Shown here: positions 45,151-56,968 of the stretch, piece by piece
How the letters are laid out: every line of letters starts with the position of its first letter
How positions within the stretch are numbered: the first letter of the stretch is position 1
Origin: Stagonosporopsis chrysanthemi
Taxonomy: Eukaryota; Ascomycota; Dothideomycetes; Pleosporales; Didymellaceae
DNA length: 64,000 nucleotides
Reading direction: 5' to 3'
Assembly: GCA_022560025.1 (NCBI GenBank)
Contig: JAFISE010000072.1
Span: 89,385 to 153,384 of the forward strand
Position numbers and translations under genes: made by a program
The notes under the pieces: model-generated
What the model saw: only the letters and a program-made list of their open reading frames with translations
What the model was told of the DNA's origin: nothing
The model's database searches: none

Positions 45151-46375
45151 GGCAGCAGCACTGCGGAATGGTGGTTCCCGGCGTGTCTCGGGCTTTGGTG
45201 GTGGAGAGCGCGCGGGCTTGTCAAATTTGGGGCGCTGCGGGCGCTGCGGGCGATGCAGGCGAATGGCAATAACGCCGCGGGGGTCTCATGTGCGAGCCAG
45301 AGTTTGCATGCAACCCACGACGTCCCATGAGGATCATGTTGCGTATGGGGCCAGCCGCACGGCGCATCGCGATCGCGGCCGTCCTCTTCAGCATCCCGTC
45401 TGCAATTCATGTCCAAGAGATCTGACAGGCCCAATGAGCGGCCCGCAGCCGTCGAGGTCCCCGCCAAGAGTGACGCCACTGGTAGCGGCACGCCTGCGCC
45501 TGCCGCGGGCCTCAAGGCGCGGCCTCTTGTTGGTGTCAGCAGGGGCCGTGAAACGGCGCCCTGAAACGCCAGAACAGGCGGCTGCAGCTCCCGCTTGCTG
45601 ACTTGTTCGCGGGACAGCGACCTTTAATAGGAGTGCAGCTGGCCAAGTCTCACCGCACCTCACATTGCCATCGACGTCCTGTCGACTCTCTTCGACTTTG
45701 CCTCTCCAGCCTTCAGGAGCCCTTCGCTGTGCTTCTCCACAACCCTCCGCGGGACATACGACCCGTGAACAAGGCTGTGACCGAATTGGACAACGTGATT
45801 TCTATTCATTTTGGTACGTACAAGATCGCGAGCAAGAGCATCTGCCTCTTTGATTCCCCTTGTCTCCTTCGCTCCTGCTCGCGGAGTCGTCACCGGTGTT
45901 TGAACAAGGACCTGGACATTCCTTCTTTTCTGCAATTTGCCTGCCCAGCTGGCACCTTCAAATTTGGTACCTGAGACCAAGTCTCGATGTCGACGACAAC
46001 ACCCATGCATGAAAAGAGACAACACACGCATGTCTCAAAGCATAGCTGCTCCAATGTTCTCCCAAGTCGACATGATCCGCATCCACACAATGAGCTGGAC
46101 ACTCGCACTCCTCGCCTTGCCCTTCACCTACAGGCAACATTCACCTTCACCGACGTCACACCCAGCCTCCGGCATTATCAAGACAGTAGAAAACCCAGCT
46201 ATTGTGAGACTCAGGCCTGTGTACTTTATCTCGAGGCTGGGGCGCCCATCTAACTGTTGAACCTTCGTCTTCTATCGTCTCCTCGCAACTCTTCGAGTAC
46301 AGTTTTGTCCATCATTCTCCCCAATTTTTACACCCCCTACCTTATTACTCTTTAATCGCTCTGCCATTACCCAGT
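45151..46375. promoter_or_regulatory. Divergent intergenic region
   Basis: A 1.2-kb gap separates the NOPCHAP1-like gene (-) and the eIF4E-type gene (+). Open frames such as 45,388-45,663 (-) are GC-driven and lack domains. The last 120 bases are CT-rich (TTCTCCCC, CACCCCC), a common leader pattern in fungi. No RNA gene was recognised. Confidence 0.45.
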
Positions 46376-47398
46376 ATGGCTGAAGTGGCTCGCCTGATTG
46401 CCATGCTCAAAGCATCTGCAATCAACATCGCTGACTTTGAGAAGACTCTCCATCCGAAAAACTCGACCCAGACGACCAAGCAAGAGACCACAGGCGTATC
46501 AAAAAACGTATTTGACCTGAAGAACGACCTCGCCGTTGCCAGCTGCAAACGAATTTTCGCAGCCTGCTCAAACGTCAATAGACTCCAACTCATTGCTTTC
46601 AACGTCTCTACTTCCGCTTCCACTTCCACGATGGCTAGCCGCTTTCCGGTGCTCAGCACCTCTGACCTTCCTCCGGCCTCAGCTTCTGAGCAGTCGGCCA
46701 CGGCTTCACCAGCGCGCGGAACTGCTATGCTGAACTCGATCTTCAAATCCGTTCGTGTGCCTGAGTTCCGCTTTCGGTGGTTGTTCTGGGCAGAGAAGGG
46801 CCAGCAAAGCGGTCCCAAAGACAAGACGGCACAGTCAGAAGAGTACGCGTCACGACCGAAGCCACTCGGCGAGCAGATCATCAGCATCAAGGAGTTCTAC
46901 CAGCACTTCAACAACATCCCTGTCGAGACTCTGAAGCTGCGAGACTCAATCCACTTGTTCCACATGGGCATCAAGCCAGTATGGGAAGACCCCCGAAACG
47001 CACGAGGTGGCGCGTGGTATTTCAAAGTTAGCAAGGAGGTTGCGCCGCAATTTTGGCATGAGCTTTGCTTACTCGCAGTGGGCGATGTTTTGCAGGGTGC
47101 CGTTGAGACCAAGCGTGCTTGTAAGTGAACGCCTGTGCCAATATAGCTGGCTGAGCCGCTCTGACTTTTCTCAGCATTCAATGATGACATATGCGGTCTT
47201 TCTTACTCAGTCCGCTGGAACGCGGTTCAGATCGCTGTCTGGACCCGTGACGCAGATAATGAGGCAGGACGAGACAAGCTGCTCAAGGTCATCCTCGAGA
47301 AGCTATCACCCGAACTGCAGCCGAAGAAGGAGGACAGCTACTGGTACAAGGCACACAACGAGCACAAGGGCTTCATTGCTCAAGAGACCAAGGCTTAA
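46376..47398 (+). CDS. eIF4E-family cap-binding protein, 4EHP type
   Basis: Exons 46,376-47,120 and 47,175-47,398 give 322 residues; a start at 46,631 (codon 86) would give 237, nearer the family length, and has a better CT-rich leader. The core has RWLFWAEKG, IKPVWEDPRN with cap-binding Trp203 and Glu204, and GGAWYFKV. Where classic eIF4E has its second cap-stacking Trp, there is no Trp but a Tyr (about 157), as in 4EHP/eIF4E2. So it is likely a translational regulator rather than the main initiation factor. The 54-nt intron restores ASFNDDICG. The N-terminal 85 codons are open but their use is uncertain. Confidence 0.88.
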
Positions 47399-47788
47399 GG
47401 AACGGAGCTGCGAGCAGCTGGCTCTTACACATTTGATTGCCCTGAAACGAGACTTAAACTCGGAATACTCTTCTACTTGATCATTACTTGCGATCACCCA
47501 TGTTCATACATTAGCGGAACATACAACAATGCACACCGGAATCTCCTATACAGGCTCTGTTTGCGCTTGTGATACCGAATCAAATCCGGTCCCTTGAAAT
47601 TGATCAATACAGATGCGTCTCTCTCCATGCTCAACATCTCGAACGTGGTGGAGAGCGGCGAATGAGAGGCTAGTGGTCTGTGCGGCGTTCGATGACAGCT
47701 CCTTCGCTCTCGAACATCAACGCCATCGAACTCGCCGCATTACAGTCGACCGCCCACTCCGCCCACGTCCACGCCCACGCACACCGCC
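47399..47788. other. Intergenic region
   Basis: About 390 bases between the eIF4E-type gene and prohibitin. The right part is rich in C (CCGCCCACGCCCAC) just before the prohibitin ATG, a likely leader. No other feature. Confidence 0.45.
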
Positions 47789-48726
47789 ATGGCCGCCCTC
47801 CCAAGCTCCATCTTCCGCTGGGTCGTCCCCGGCGCCGTCGCCTTTTCCCTTGCGCAGTCGTCGATATATGATGTCAAGGGTGGCACGCGCGCCGTCATCT
47901 TCGACCGTCTGTCCGGAGTAAAAGAGCAGGTCGTGAACGAGGGCACGCATTTCCTGGTTCCGTGGTTGCAGCGCGCTATTGTCTTCGATGTCCGCACACG
48001 GCCGAGGAACATTAGCACCACCACCGGCTCTAAGGACATGCAGATGGTCACCCTCACTTTGAGGGTGCTGCACCGTCCGGAGGTCAAGCAACTGCCCAAG
48101 ATCTACCAGGTACGTCTTCGTGGCCCCGAAACCCTCGTGCAAAGCCGCATTGCTATATGGAGAGGCGCATAATACACAGCACTTGAGCTAATGCTGCGCA
48201 GAATCTGGGTCTTGACTACGACGAGCGTGTCCTGCCCTCCATCGGTAACGAGGTCCTCAAGGCCATCGTCGCTCAGTTCGACGCCGCTGAGCTCATCACC
48301 CAGCGTGAAGCTGTCTCCAACAAGATCCGCGCCGACCTCCTCAAGCGCGCCAACGAGTTCAACATTGCTCTCGAGGATGTTTCCATCACACATATGACCT
48401 TCGGCAAGGAGTTCACCAAGGCCGTTGAGGAGAAGCAGATCGCCCAGCAGGAAGCCGAGCGCGCGCGATTCGTCGTCGAGAAGGCCGAGCAGGAGAGGCA
48501 GGCCAACGTCATACGCGCTGAAGGCGAAGCCGAGGCTGCCGACACAATCTCCAAGGCCGTGGCAAAGAGTGGCGACGGCCTTATCATGATTCGAAGAATC
48601 GAGACACAAAAGGATATTGCACAGATGCTGGCCAGGAATCCCAACGTGTCGTACTTGCCTGGTGGCAGTGCAGGCTCTGACGGCGGCAAGGCCGGCGGCA
48701 GCTTCTTGCTTGGTCTTAGGGGATAG
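47789..48726 (+). CDS. PHB1: Prohibitin 1
   Basis: Exons 47,789-48,109 and 48,202-48,726 give 281 residues, the normal size. An N-terminal hydrophobic anchor (about 7-25) leads to the SPFH/PHB domain with GGTRAVIFDR, GTHFLVPW and the block RTRPRNI. The coiled-coil EEKQIAQQEAERA follows. The C-terminus ends in Gly-rich sequence and LLGLRG. Prohibitins 1 and 2 form ring complexes in the mitochondrial inner membrane that stabilise proteins and cristae. The 92-nt intron is in phase 0 and lies between KIYQ and NLGLDYDERVLPS. Confidence 0.96.
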
Positions 48727-49661
48727 AAAGGGAGTTTGTCAAGGCTGTGGCTGATGAATATTGGCATGATGCATGATCAGTGACTCTGGCTTTGAGACCC
48801 TGAATGCTGTACTATATTTACTGTGGACATACCAACAGTACGACTTCTCTGTAGCGCAAAGAATTAGTCTCCTCTTCCGTCCAAATGCTGTTTTTTTTCC
48901 CCCACAAACTGAGCTTCACACTTGCACAAGGCTCACGATACCAGTCAGCGATGACAATCTGCAGTGTAAGTAATGCGTTCTGGCCAACGTATCCATGTCA
49001 ACACACCGTGCACTGGCGTTCGTTCTAGCCGGCATCACCGTCAGGTTCCGTGAAATCTGAAGCCTTTGTTCACCAATTACATGCCTTCATGATCCGCTCG
49101 CCAACGCTGATATGCACAGCAGTGGAGCGCCTCACGATGCCTTTTATTGCACACTGTGCCCAACCATGTGATGGGCTACTCACTCGTGGCGAATTTTCGG
49201 TCTCAGGTGAGTTCTTCCCAAGACCGCTTCCTATGAAGACGTAGAGGAGTAGAGCAGTGGAGCGTGGACGCTACTTGATTCGCTGCTTGACGGTTCAGCG
49301 TGCATGGGATGCAAAACGCTGTTCTCCACATCGAAAGATGGGATTTCGCAAATGCCATTGTTTTTTTTCCTTTTCGCACGCTAATCATCGATCACCGACG
49401 CATACTTTGACTCTGGCTCTTAATAAGCAGACAGCTGCTGGTATCTTCAGATCTTCGGCTTTCATGCCCATGAAACTAACGTTACAGTGAAGTACACACC
49501 CGTGGCGTTTCCATCTCATGTCCTGAACCTCGACACCACCGCTGCTCGCCGTCCCTTCAACTGAGCCCCAAATTGAGCCCCAAACCAAACTGGCACGTGA
49601 CTCGTTTCCATCGTCCGGGAACTCCCCATACTTTGTCTCTTGTCCGTTTTTGCAGAAGCCA
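48727..49661. other. Intergenic region
   Basis: Nearly 1 kb with no supported gene. It holds T-rich tracts at 48,891-48,899 and 49,360-49,370, and small frames on both strands without domains. The right end is CT-rich and may be the leader of the GFA gene; a TTTTGCAG just upstream of its ATG could be a leader intron end. Confidence 0.45.
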
Positions 49662-50278
49662 ATGACCTACGTCAATCCCCGCGACTCGCGCGTGTCGGCG
49701 CCTGATCTCACTCCCGGCTCGCCCTTGGTCTTCACAGGTGGCTGCTACTGCAGAAAACTCACATACAATATCCGACTCACTGGCAAAGATGATGTACGCA
49801 CGACAATTTGTCATTGCAGTAGTTGCAAGAAGACCTCTGGAAGCGTGTTTGGCGTCTCAGTGAAGGTGCCGACGACAAGGATAAAGATGACGGATGGGAA
49901 GGCTGTTGTGTGTTTGCCTCGATCTAAACATCAGGTGTGTAGAACTCCAATAGAGGAGGATGGAGGCATGTGCGGCAGAGCTGACAGCTGCAGGTGCATA
50001 AGTCCGATACCGGGTCGGGCTCGTATTCTTACCGAGAGTTTTGCAATGAGTGCGGGAGTACAATATTTACTTACGAAGTGTGTTGGACAGTTTTCTTGCA
50101 TCGTTCTGTATTGTGTGCTAATCGCTTGTAGGAGCAAGCAAAGGACCACTTTCGCCTGATAGCGTTGGGATCGCTTGATGACCCGGCAGTGTTCGAGCCG
50201 ACCGGAGAGTTCTATTGTTCGCAAAGAGAGACTTGGGTGCCTGAGATAGCCGGGGTGTCTCAGCTCCGGAAACGCTAA
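49662..50278 (+). CDS. GFA/CENP-V family zinc protein
   Basis: Exons 49,662-49,934, 49,994-50,077 and 50,132-50,278 give 167 residues. Zinc ligands of the glutathione-dependent formaldehyde-activating (GFA) fold are all present: GGCYCRKLTY, CHCSSCKKTSG and, after the first intron, FCNECGST. GFA-like proteins are mostly small zinc enzymes or binding proteins of uncertain substrate; formaldehyde activity has been shown only for some. Introns of 59 and 54 nt keep frame and join conserved blocks. The start is the first ATG in the frame. Confidence 0.9.
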
Positions 50279-51998
50279 GAGGGTTAGAGTGGTTATTGAC
50301 AGTCTATTTGAATTGCAATGGAGCCGGTGCCATGAATCCAGCGATCCAGAGTACTTATAAGTTGTGTAGCAAGCCATCCATGTCTTGAAGAACTTCCCTC
50401 GAAGCACAGCGGTTTACGGGAACGCGTAGCGTCGTTGATTAAGATGGCTTTGGGTTCGGGCAAGGCACTCTTGGAAGTGATGCCCTGTTTGCTCATCGGA
50501 TGAAGAGACGACTGTAGGATCGCTACCAGATACCGGTGATCAGGTCGTGCCGTACAAGAAGGGTATTACTACCACGTCAGATGGTTGATGGACGACAAGA
50601 ACACTGCCAGACTCTACATTCCAGCTACCCATTCCGCGATCCATGCTCTCGGCACTCGTGCCTCGGAATATGTCAAAGACCGGTACTGGTTTGAACGGTC
50701 TAGTCGACTAAGGCTCGTATACCTCGGTGCTACCTTTTCGGTGTGTCTGGCGAAACAGGTCCAAGCATATCCTGTCCCAAACAAGCTTCTAGAATGTGTC
50801 CAACTGCGTAACCCGTTCTGTTCCATTCCCAGATACCGAGAACTTGGATACCGAAAAAGGAAAACGTTTGAGATGTGCAGGACTCAAGGCTGCATAATGC
50901 GTATCGACGCACACATGCATCTGCGTGGAACTCCGAGCGGTGAGTTTGAGTGTGATGTGTTGCGAATGTGCGAGCACCATGATACTTGGATGCGCGAAAA
51001 GGATCAAGTGTCGATATATGGTGAATTTGGTAGTGGTGCTAGCATTATCCGGAACTTTTGCAAATGACATTCCATAGAACGTTGTCTCTACTGAGCCATG
51101 ATGACGTTGTTGAAGATCTTACAGTCTAGTTGGTGTTCATTGCAGATTCCGTTCCTGAAGCAAAATTCCGAGTATGCGGCAACTGGGTGCAAGGAGCGGT
51201 CAAGAGAGCCTGATGGTGTTGTTGCGGCATGTGAGTCTCAAAGTCTTCGCCCATCGAGTCAGTGAATATCAACAACACGATTGCGAAAGCTGTAAACAAA
51301 CCCCCACACTCGGCCAATTGGGCGTTGGAGACGTGCAGGCCACGTTAGGCTCGGTGTGGGTTGCGAGACGTCAGCGCAAAGAAAGTGTTCCAGGTGTTTC
51401 GGAACCCTGAGGCACCGAGGGATCTAGGCATCCATGTGAAAATCTGCTCATCAGGTTCTGTGGAGCCGTGGTTTTCACCTTTGTTTCCGTGCGAGACTGC
51501 ATGAATAACCGCACCGGATGCAGAAGGGTGCCCTTTCCAAGGCAGCGACCTGCTCATCGGCACGACAGCAAATAGTGGCAACGGCAAGAGAGGCATGGCT
51601 TGTTTGAAAAAGCAAGTAAAGTGAGCCTGGGAGAGCGCCGTGCGATGCACAAGTGGCTGCGCCTCCAAGTCCTGAGAGGACGTGATCGAGTCCCTCATCC
51701 AACACCAACGATGATAGGGCGAGGGATCAGAGCGTTGAGGGATATCTTTCTGCCTAGCTTGGAAGGCAGGTCCACAGCCACACTTGTCGACCAATCAGTG
51801 CTCATGTGGCACCGGGATAGGGCTTGCGACTGATTGTGCGCCCTGATTCTCAAGCGTTATCACCGGCTGTGTCCATCATTCGGCAGACCTAGCCTTGCAA
51901 CACCAGCAGGCTATCATGTATAGATATGACTCTGATATCGGGAGGCAAGAGCTTAGCAAATTCGTCCGCTCGCTTTCGCATTCTTGGCTGCCTCCGCA
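50279..51998. other. Long intergenic region
   Basis: No gene is well supported in 1.7 kb. Plus-strand 50,588-51,067 is an open frame of 159 codons (MDDKNTARLY...) and minus-strand 51,794-51,345 one of 149 codons. Both lack domains, and overlapping frames exist on both strands. The region probably includes the long promoter of the C2H2 gene. Confidence 0.45.
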
Positions 51999-52908
51999 AT
52001 GGCGCACCGTCCACGCAAGCAAACGAACATTCTTCTCGCTTTCAAGGTGCTCCACTTCGTCAGTCAATTGCGTCGACGTGTCAAGCCACGCGTGCAAAGG
52101 GGCTTCGACGATGATCCTCAGCTTGGCAGCGCACTCCCCGCCGAGCGGACAGTGACGAGGCGAATTGGTGAAGGGTTGTCCCGACTTGGAGCCCGCGATG
52201 CAAAGCCGCCGCAGCACATCGCCAACCGTGTTTACAAGTGCCGCAAGAACAACCACAAGTTGTTTAGGCCAGTGCTCAGGCTGCATACGCCGGGCGCGGG
52301 TGGTACCGAGCGATCAAACGGATCTGGCGAAGAGGTGCAACAGTACGTCAAAAGAAGCTTCCGTTTGGTTTCATCCACTAAGATTCTCGCATAGCATGCT
52401 TAGTTCTGTTGATACCCTGCTCGGTCCTACTGCAAGGGCTCTGTCAACGATCGCAAGCGACAACAAGCTCTTTTTCAAACAGAGTCTTTCGCCAATGTTC
52501 GAGTACCGGTCCCTAAATGATATTGTTCAACTATTGGTAGCCGTTCATGAGGCCATTCAAACACTGTCACAGTGTCGATCACAGTTCAGTGACAACTGGC
52601 TTGCAGCACAAGGCCAGGACCTTGGGCTTGAGATAGACGAGACTTTTGTTGCGAACTATGAGCATCTGCTGCTGCGGCTCCAGACCGAGCTCGTACATGC
52701 GCTGGAGCGCAAGGTGCTTGATGAGCTTCTGCACCCACAGGGAGGGCACAACAAAAAGCAACGAAAGCTCCTGAGTTGGTTCAACGAGTTCGCTGAAAAG
52801 CCCCGGCCACTCAGTTCGTCCTTTCCATGGACTATCAAGCCATCGCTAGCTGTCTTATGGGGTGTAAGCTCGTCCTCGCTCTCAACGGGCCTCCAGAACC
52901 AATGCTGA
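51999..52908 (+). CDS. Possible N-terminal exons of the C2H2 gene, or a separate gene
   Basis: The frame 52,396-52,908 encodes natural-looking helical sequence (RSLNDIVQLLVAVHEAIQTL, then LLRLQTELVHALERKVLDEL) of unknown family. An upstream frame from ATG 51,999 joins it in phase if 52,343-52,394 is removed (donor GTACGT, acceptor GCATAG). Its last codons overlap the first exon of the zinc-finger gene in another frame, and codon quality switches from this frame to the next at about 52,820. So either two genes overlap or one protein is broken by a one-base deletion in the CTTTCC stretch. No domain can be named. Confidence 0.4.
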
Positions 52909-54690
52909 CGTGAACTCAATCAGGTTTGCTGGATGTTTTATGATCGCGTTCCAGGATCTCGTGTGCTCCAACACGTCGATGTTCCGTGGACTGCCCCAGG
53001 ATCGTCTGAATGTGAGTTTCGCACGCTGCGTTCGCATCCTCGTGTGGTGTTTCAGTCGCTGAACTAGCCAGATGTCGACTTCGGCCTCCAGTTGATTGGC
53101 TCACAGCCGCAACCTGAGGTGCAGCAGCAAACTGGCGACAACGTACCAGTGGGTCCTGCAAGTGATGTGTCCCATGCAGTACGAAACGCGGATACCTGGT
53201 CGCCCGACTGGCATCATTTGGAATCTAGGCATCCGAGCCTTACAGAAGCCCACGCGGCGCCGATTGGTGCATTGGCGCCTGCTGCGCCGCCCCGATTTCT
53301 AGGTAAGGACTAGCCTACCATTTGAGTCACTGTGCACGCCCACCACGATCTAGTTTCAGCCTGCAGTTGAACACAGCTAACGTTGTCAGGCCAGAGTACT
53401 TATTATCGGTCTACTGCCCCCCAGCAGTACCCCATATATCCCGTTAATAATTACTTGCCCCAAAATCCAGGCGCCACATCCATTACGGCCTTTACGCAGC
53501 TTAGCCCCGACAGTCTTAACCAAAGCTCTTGGCAGTTTCCGTACTCTTCTTTGCCACAGCTCAGTCCGCGTCATCTGATAGACCGTACACAGACTCCAAG
53601 CATTCGAGTCACCGGGACAGCTGGAACAGGTAGCGAGGTCTTTGCTCCGCCACAATCCGATTTCGCGGCCTGGCCGAATTATATATCCTACGCCTCAGGC
53701 CCGCCACACCCCTCCAACAACACCAACTTCGACTTCTTCAACATGGGAAACATCTTGCCACCAGTGAACGTACCTACGATACAGCTGCCACAGATCCACC
53801 ACAAGCACGAACGCTCACATTCCGTCAACTCGTCAAATTCTGATATACCTACTCCGATCAGCATGACAAGTGGAGCACTTCCATCACCTGTCGGAGAGCA
53901 ACATAAACCGGCGACCATGTCAAGCCCACACACCCACACAAGACAACTTTCCGAGGACATGTATTCGCAAGATGAGCACGACGGATCGCTGCGGAAGAAC
54001 CACTCGTACAAGCGCGCAGAAGAGCCGCCGCGCAACCATGATGCCAAGATGATTTGTAAACACAAGGAATGCTCCGGACTTACTTTCGATCGAAAGTGCG
54101 AATGGAGGTAAGCAACATACAACCACTTTATCCAAGATCTTTACTGATTTCCGAACAGCAAACACATGGACAAGCATGACCGTCCTTACAAGTGTCTTGT
54201 CAAGGGATGCGAGAAGCTGCAAGGTTTCACCTACAGCGGTGGTCTCCTGCGTCATGAACGCGAAGTCCACAAAATGCACGGTGGCACTAAGAAGTCTCTC
54301 TTCTGCCCTTTCACAGATTGCAAGCGCAGCTCTGGCGCCGGCTTTACACGGAAGGAGAACCTCGCTGAGCACATCCGTCGCGTGCACCGTCGGACAAGCA
54401 TGTCAGCGGACATGCACGGACTGGTGATTCGACGTGACACGATCGAACGCTCGCCAACGGTCGAGAGTCGCCAGGCCTCCGAGTCACCCTACGTTCGCAA
54501 CATGGAGTACCATGAGGCGGATGAGCCGTCTCTCAAGCGCAAAAGAGTCACTGACTCTGTCTTGTCGGACCGCGCTGATGAGGAGCTCCGCGCCGAGATT
54601 AAGCGACTGCGACACGAGAACGAAGAGAAGGATGCACGGTTACGGCAGCTCGAGCAGGCCGTGATGGCGCTGCAGCAGAGTCGCAGGTAG
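52827..54690 (+). CDS. C2H2 zinc finger transcription factor
   Basis: Exons 52,827-52,861, 52,924-53,011, 53,068-53,302, 53,390-54,107 and 54,159-54,690 give 535 residues. Three C2H2-like fingers lie near 343-431: CKHKEC...W-x2-H-x3-H, CLVKGC...H-x4-H and CPFTDC...H-x4-H. The first straddles the last intron (EW/SKHMDKH). A leucine-containing coiled coil (about 492-530) follows and could dimerise. The 41-340 region is Pro/Gln/Ser-rich, like an activation domain. The third exon could instead begin at 53,092. Nuclear DNA-binding role is inferred from the fingers; targets are unknown. The N-terminus is uncertain (see the preceding entry). Confidence 0.8.
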
Positions 54691-55882
54691 CTCTTGCACA
54701 GAGCGGATTTTATCGTATGATGACGTGGTAATCTTTATTCAATGCTTAATTCAGCGCGATTGCAGGAGTTTTGGGTACGGATACGGTTACACTGAGACGG
54801 ACATCTCAAACTGCATAGCATGGTTATCGGAACTCAGACTCATTTTCTCCTCTGGCAGGATGACGCTCGCTGTACATATTACTGAGCGTCTGACTGCTCT
54901 TCAAACCTATATTGTATTTATTGTCAGCATGGCTGGGACATGCGCTCACGAAAGATGACGGGAGGTGTACTAGATGGATACGAAGACTCTTTACTCAGAC
55001 CGACGGACTCGAGGCGCTGGCTCAAAGCCAACCTCGTAGTGTATTCTTAATGCAATCAGTATCTACATAGACAAAAGTCCCCCAAAAAAAATCATCTCGC
55101 TACATCGATTTCGCTCGTTGCGTTCAGGTGAGGTCACGATTAGCTTCAGCCCCCAAATCTGCCTTACGATCGTCTCCACACGGCGCCCTTGATGCCTAAG
55201 GTACCTTCCCCTCTTGCTCATATGCCTAAGCTGAGGGCGCACCTGGCTGCCTAACCCTGCCGTCCAACTACCGCTTTCAGACAGTGCATGCGAGCCATTG
55301 CAGGGTATGTCTTACATACAGTCGTGGCGATGGTGAGAACACAAGTCGAGGCCAAAGAAGGTGCATGTTGCGCAAGCCACATGGCCGAGCCGCAGCAGCC
55401 ACATGCTTTCGCACGGCGGGCCTATTGTTGGTGCAGGCTTTGTCCGTCGGACTTGGAGGCATTTCTAGGCTGCACGGAGTTGGGTGGCTGCCCTTCCGCT
55501 GCGTGCCGCGGACTCCGGCGCTTCGCTCTTTGTCATCTCTGCTCGCGTCCGCCGAGCCAGCCGCTTCTCCCAACAACAGGTCGAACGGATGTACGGCGCG
55601 CATGCGCTATTGCTGCAGAGTAGGACTGAGTCATAATCGTTCGCATGTTGCTGGTGCGTTGGGCGGTAGTGTGGCGCTGTGGTGTTGATTAATAAGTGGT
55701 CGATCAGCATCAGCTGGACATGTGATCGCGTGTTAGCGGGTGGCGCGACGTGATGATGTCGCGCCGGTGCCTTGCGTGCCGTGTCGCGAGCGCACTTGTT
55801 TGACTTGTGTAGTCAGAGATTGGACGTAGATATCGAGAGCGGAGGTAGAGACTCTTCTGGTAAGGTGGGGTTGTGTGGTTGC

Positions 55883-55947
55883 CTATACGTATACAGACGT
55901 GCTCTATACGTATACAGACGTGCTCTATACGTATACAGACGTGCTCT
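55883..55947. repeat. 21-bp tandem repeat, three copies
   Basis: The unit CTATACGTATACAGACGTGCT occurs three times without change. The unit itself holds the palindrome TATACGTATA. Perfect copies suggest a recent expansion or a site under use. Confidence 0.9.
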
Positions 55948-56264
55948 TCTACATGCTTAGTCTTTGTTAGTAGGAAATGCAAGGTCACAGGCGCTCTAAA
56001 CAATGATTATCGTGCAAGGAACGTAATTAACTCTGTAGAGAGACAGGAGCTAGTCTGTAATAGGGTTCTAAGCATAGCTAGAGCCAGTGTAGGTATATTG
56101 TGCACGCAAGGCTATCTGTAACAACAGACATAAAGAGTAACAGAAGCACTTCTTGTCTTGTGTACTCTATCTTCTGTCTAACAACAAAAACAGCAAAAAA
56201 GCGCGCTCCTAATCCGATCCCAGAACTTGTTCGTTTGCTGTGAGATGGTTCAGAGTGCGACCTA

Positions 56265-56333
56265 AATCATTCTGTGAATGATTTTCGGTTCAGCCCACTC
56301 ATCACCGACCATAATAGATGTTATGGTGATGAG
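56265..56333. repeat. Pair of adjacent inverted repeats
   Basis: AATCATTC at 56,265-56,272 pairs exactly with GAATGATT at 56,276-56,283 around a 3-nt loop. Just after it CTCATCACCGACCATAA (56,298-56,314) pairs, with a small bulge, with TTATGGTGATGAG (56,321-56,333). Function is unknown; a regulatory site, small DNA-element end or RNA hairpin are possible. Confidence 0.7.
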
Positions 56334-56968
56334 GGGTTTCGAACACAGGCCGGTTTGGATGTCTCAGCGAGCGGAGGTAAGTTGACATAAATGAACTGAA
56401 CCGCTGTGATGACGCACCTCCAGTGTGCCTGTTGATGAAATAGCCACGGTTTTGTCAATCGTATAGACGTCGGCGGCTAATTGAGTGTGCGTGCAGGCTG
56501 TGGTGATGGTGAGGGCGCTGGCAGTGCTCGTTTGCAGTGACGCAATGTGGTCGGCACCAACGTGTCCAGCGACACGCATGTGACGGCCAGGTGAAAGGCT
56601 TGCAGCGGGCAAGACAGCGCACAGCGTGTGCTATACACTGATCTTGTAGTGGTGCACGAAGGTCGACGGTCAGGTGAGGCATGGTGACTGTTGAACTATG
56701 TTAGCTATAAGCCTTGGTCTACGCGACCACGGCTGGTGATGATGAAGCAGTAGCAGAGATTATGAGAACGCTTGTAGAGTGGTTTACGAGAACAAGAAGC
56801 GGTCGACGCCTATGACAGGCTCTGGAGACGATAGGAGAACAGGCTGGACTGCCATGATATGTCACATATGCACGTACAAATACAAGGAAATCGACGAGTG
56901 CCTGCGCATTGACGCTGCAGAAGAGACATAAAACCAAGAAGATGCTGAAACGCTTACAATACCACAGC

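Larger units (their letters stand above)
54691..56968. other. Long intergenic region with repeats
   Basis: No gene is supported in 2.3 kb. Open frames on both strands at 55,277-55,710 are mutually overlapping and lack domains. A 21-bp tandem repeat (55,883-55,947), two hairpins (56,265-56,283 and 56,298-56,333) and an AT-biased stretch (about 55,990-56,200) that may be an old transposon fragment are present. Confidence 0.5.

Noticed and set aside
44630..45601. 323-codon plus-strand ORF
   Set aside because: Ser- and Leu-rich antisense of the NOPCHAP1-like gene's acidic region; no domain, while the minus strand has the DUF4598 motif and a perfect branch site.
50588..51067. 159-codon plus-strand ORF
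   Set aside because: Antisense frames of similar length exist, and there is no domain or splice partner. Not strong enough to call a gene.
56340..56380. Possible tRNA B box (TGTTCGAAACCCC on the minus strand)
   Set aside because: No matching A box, acceptor stem or cloverleaf could be drawn upstream; a chance match.
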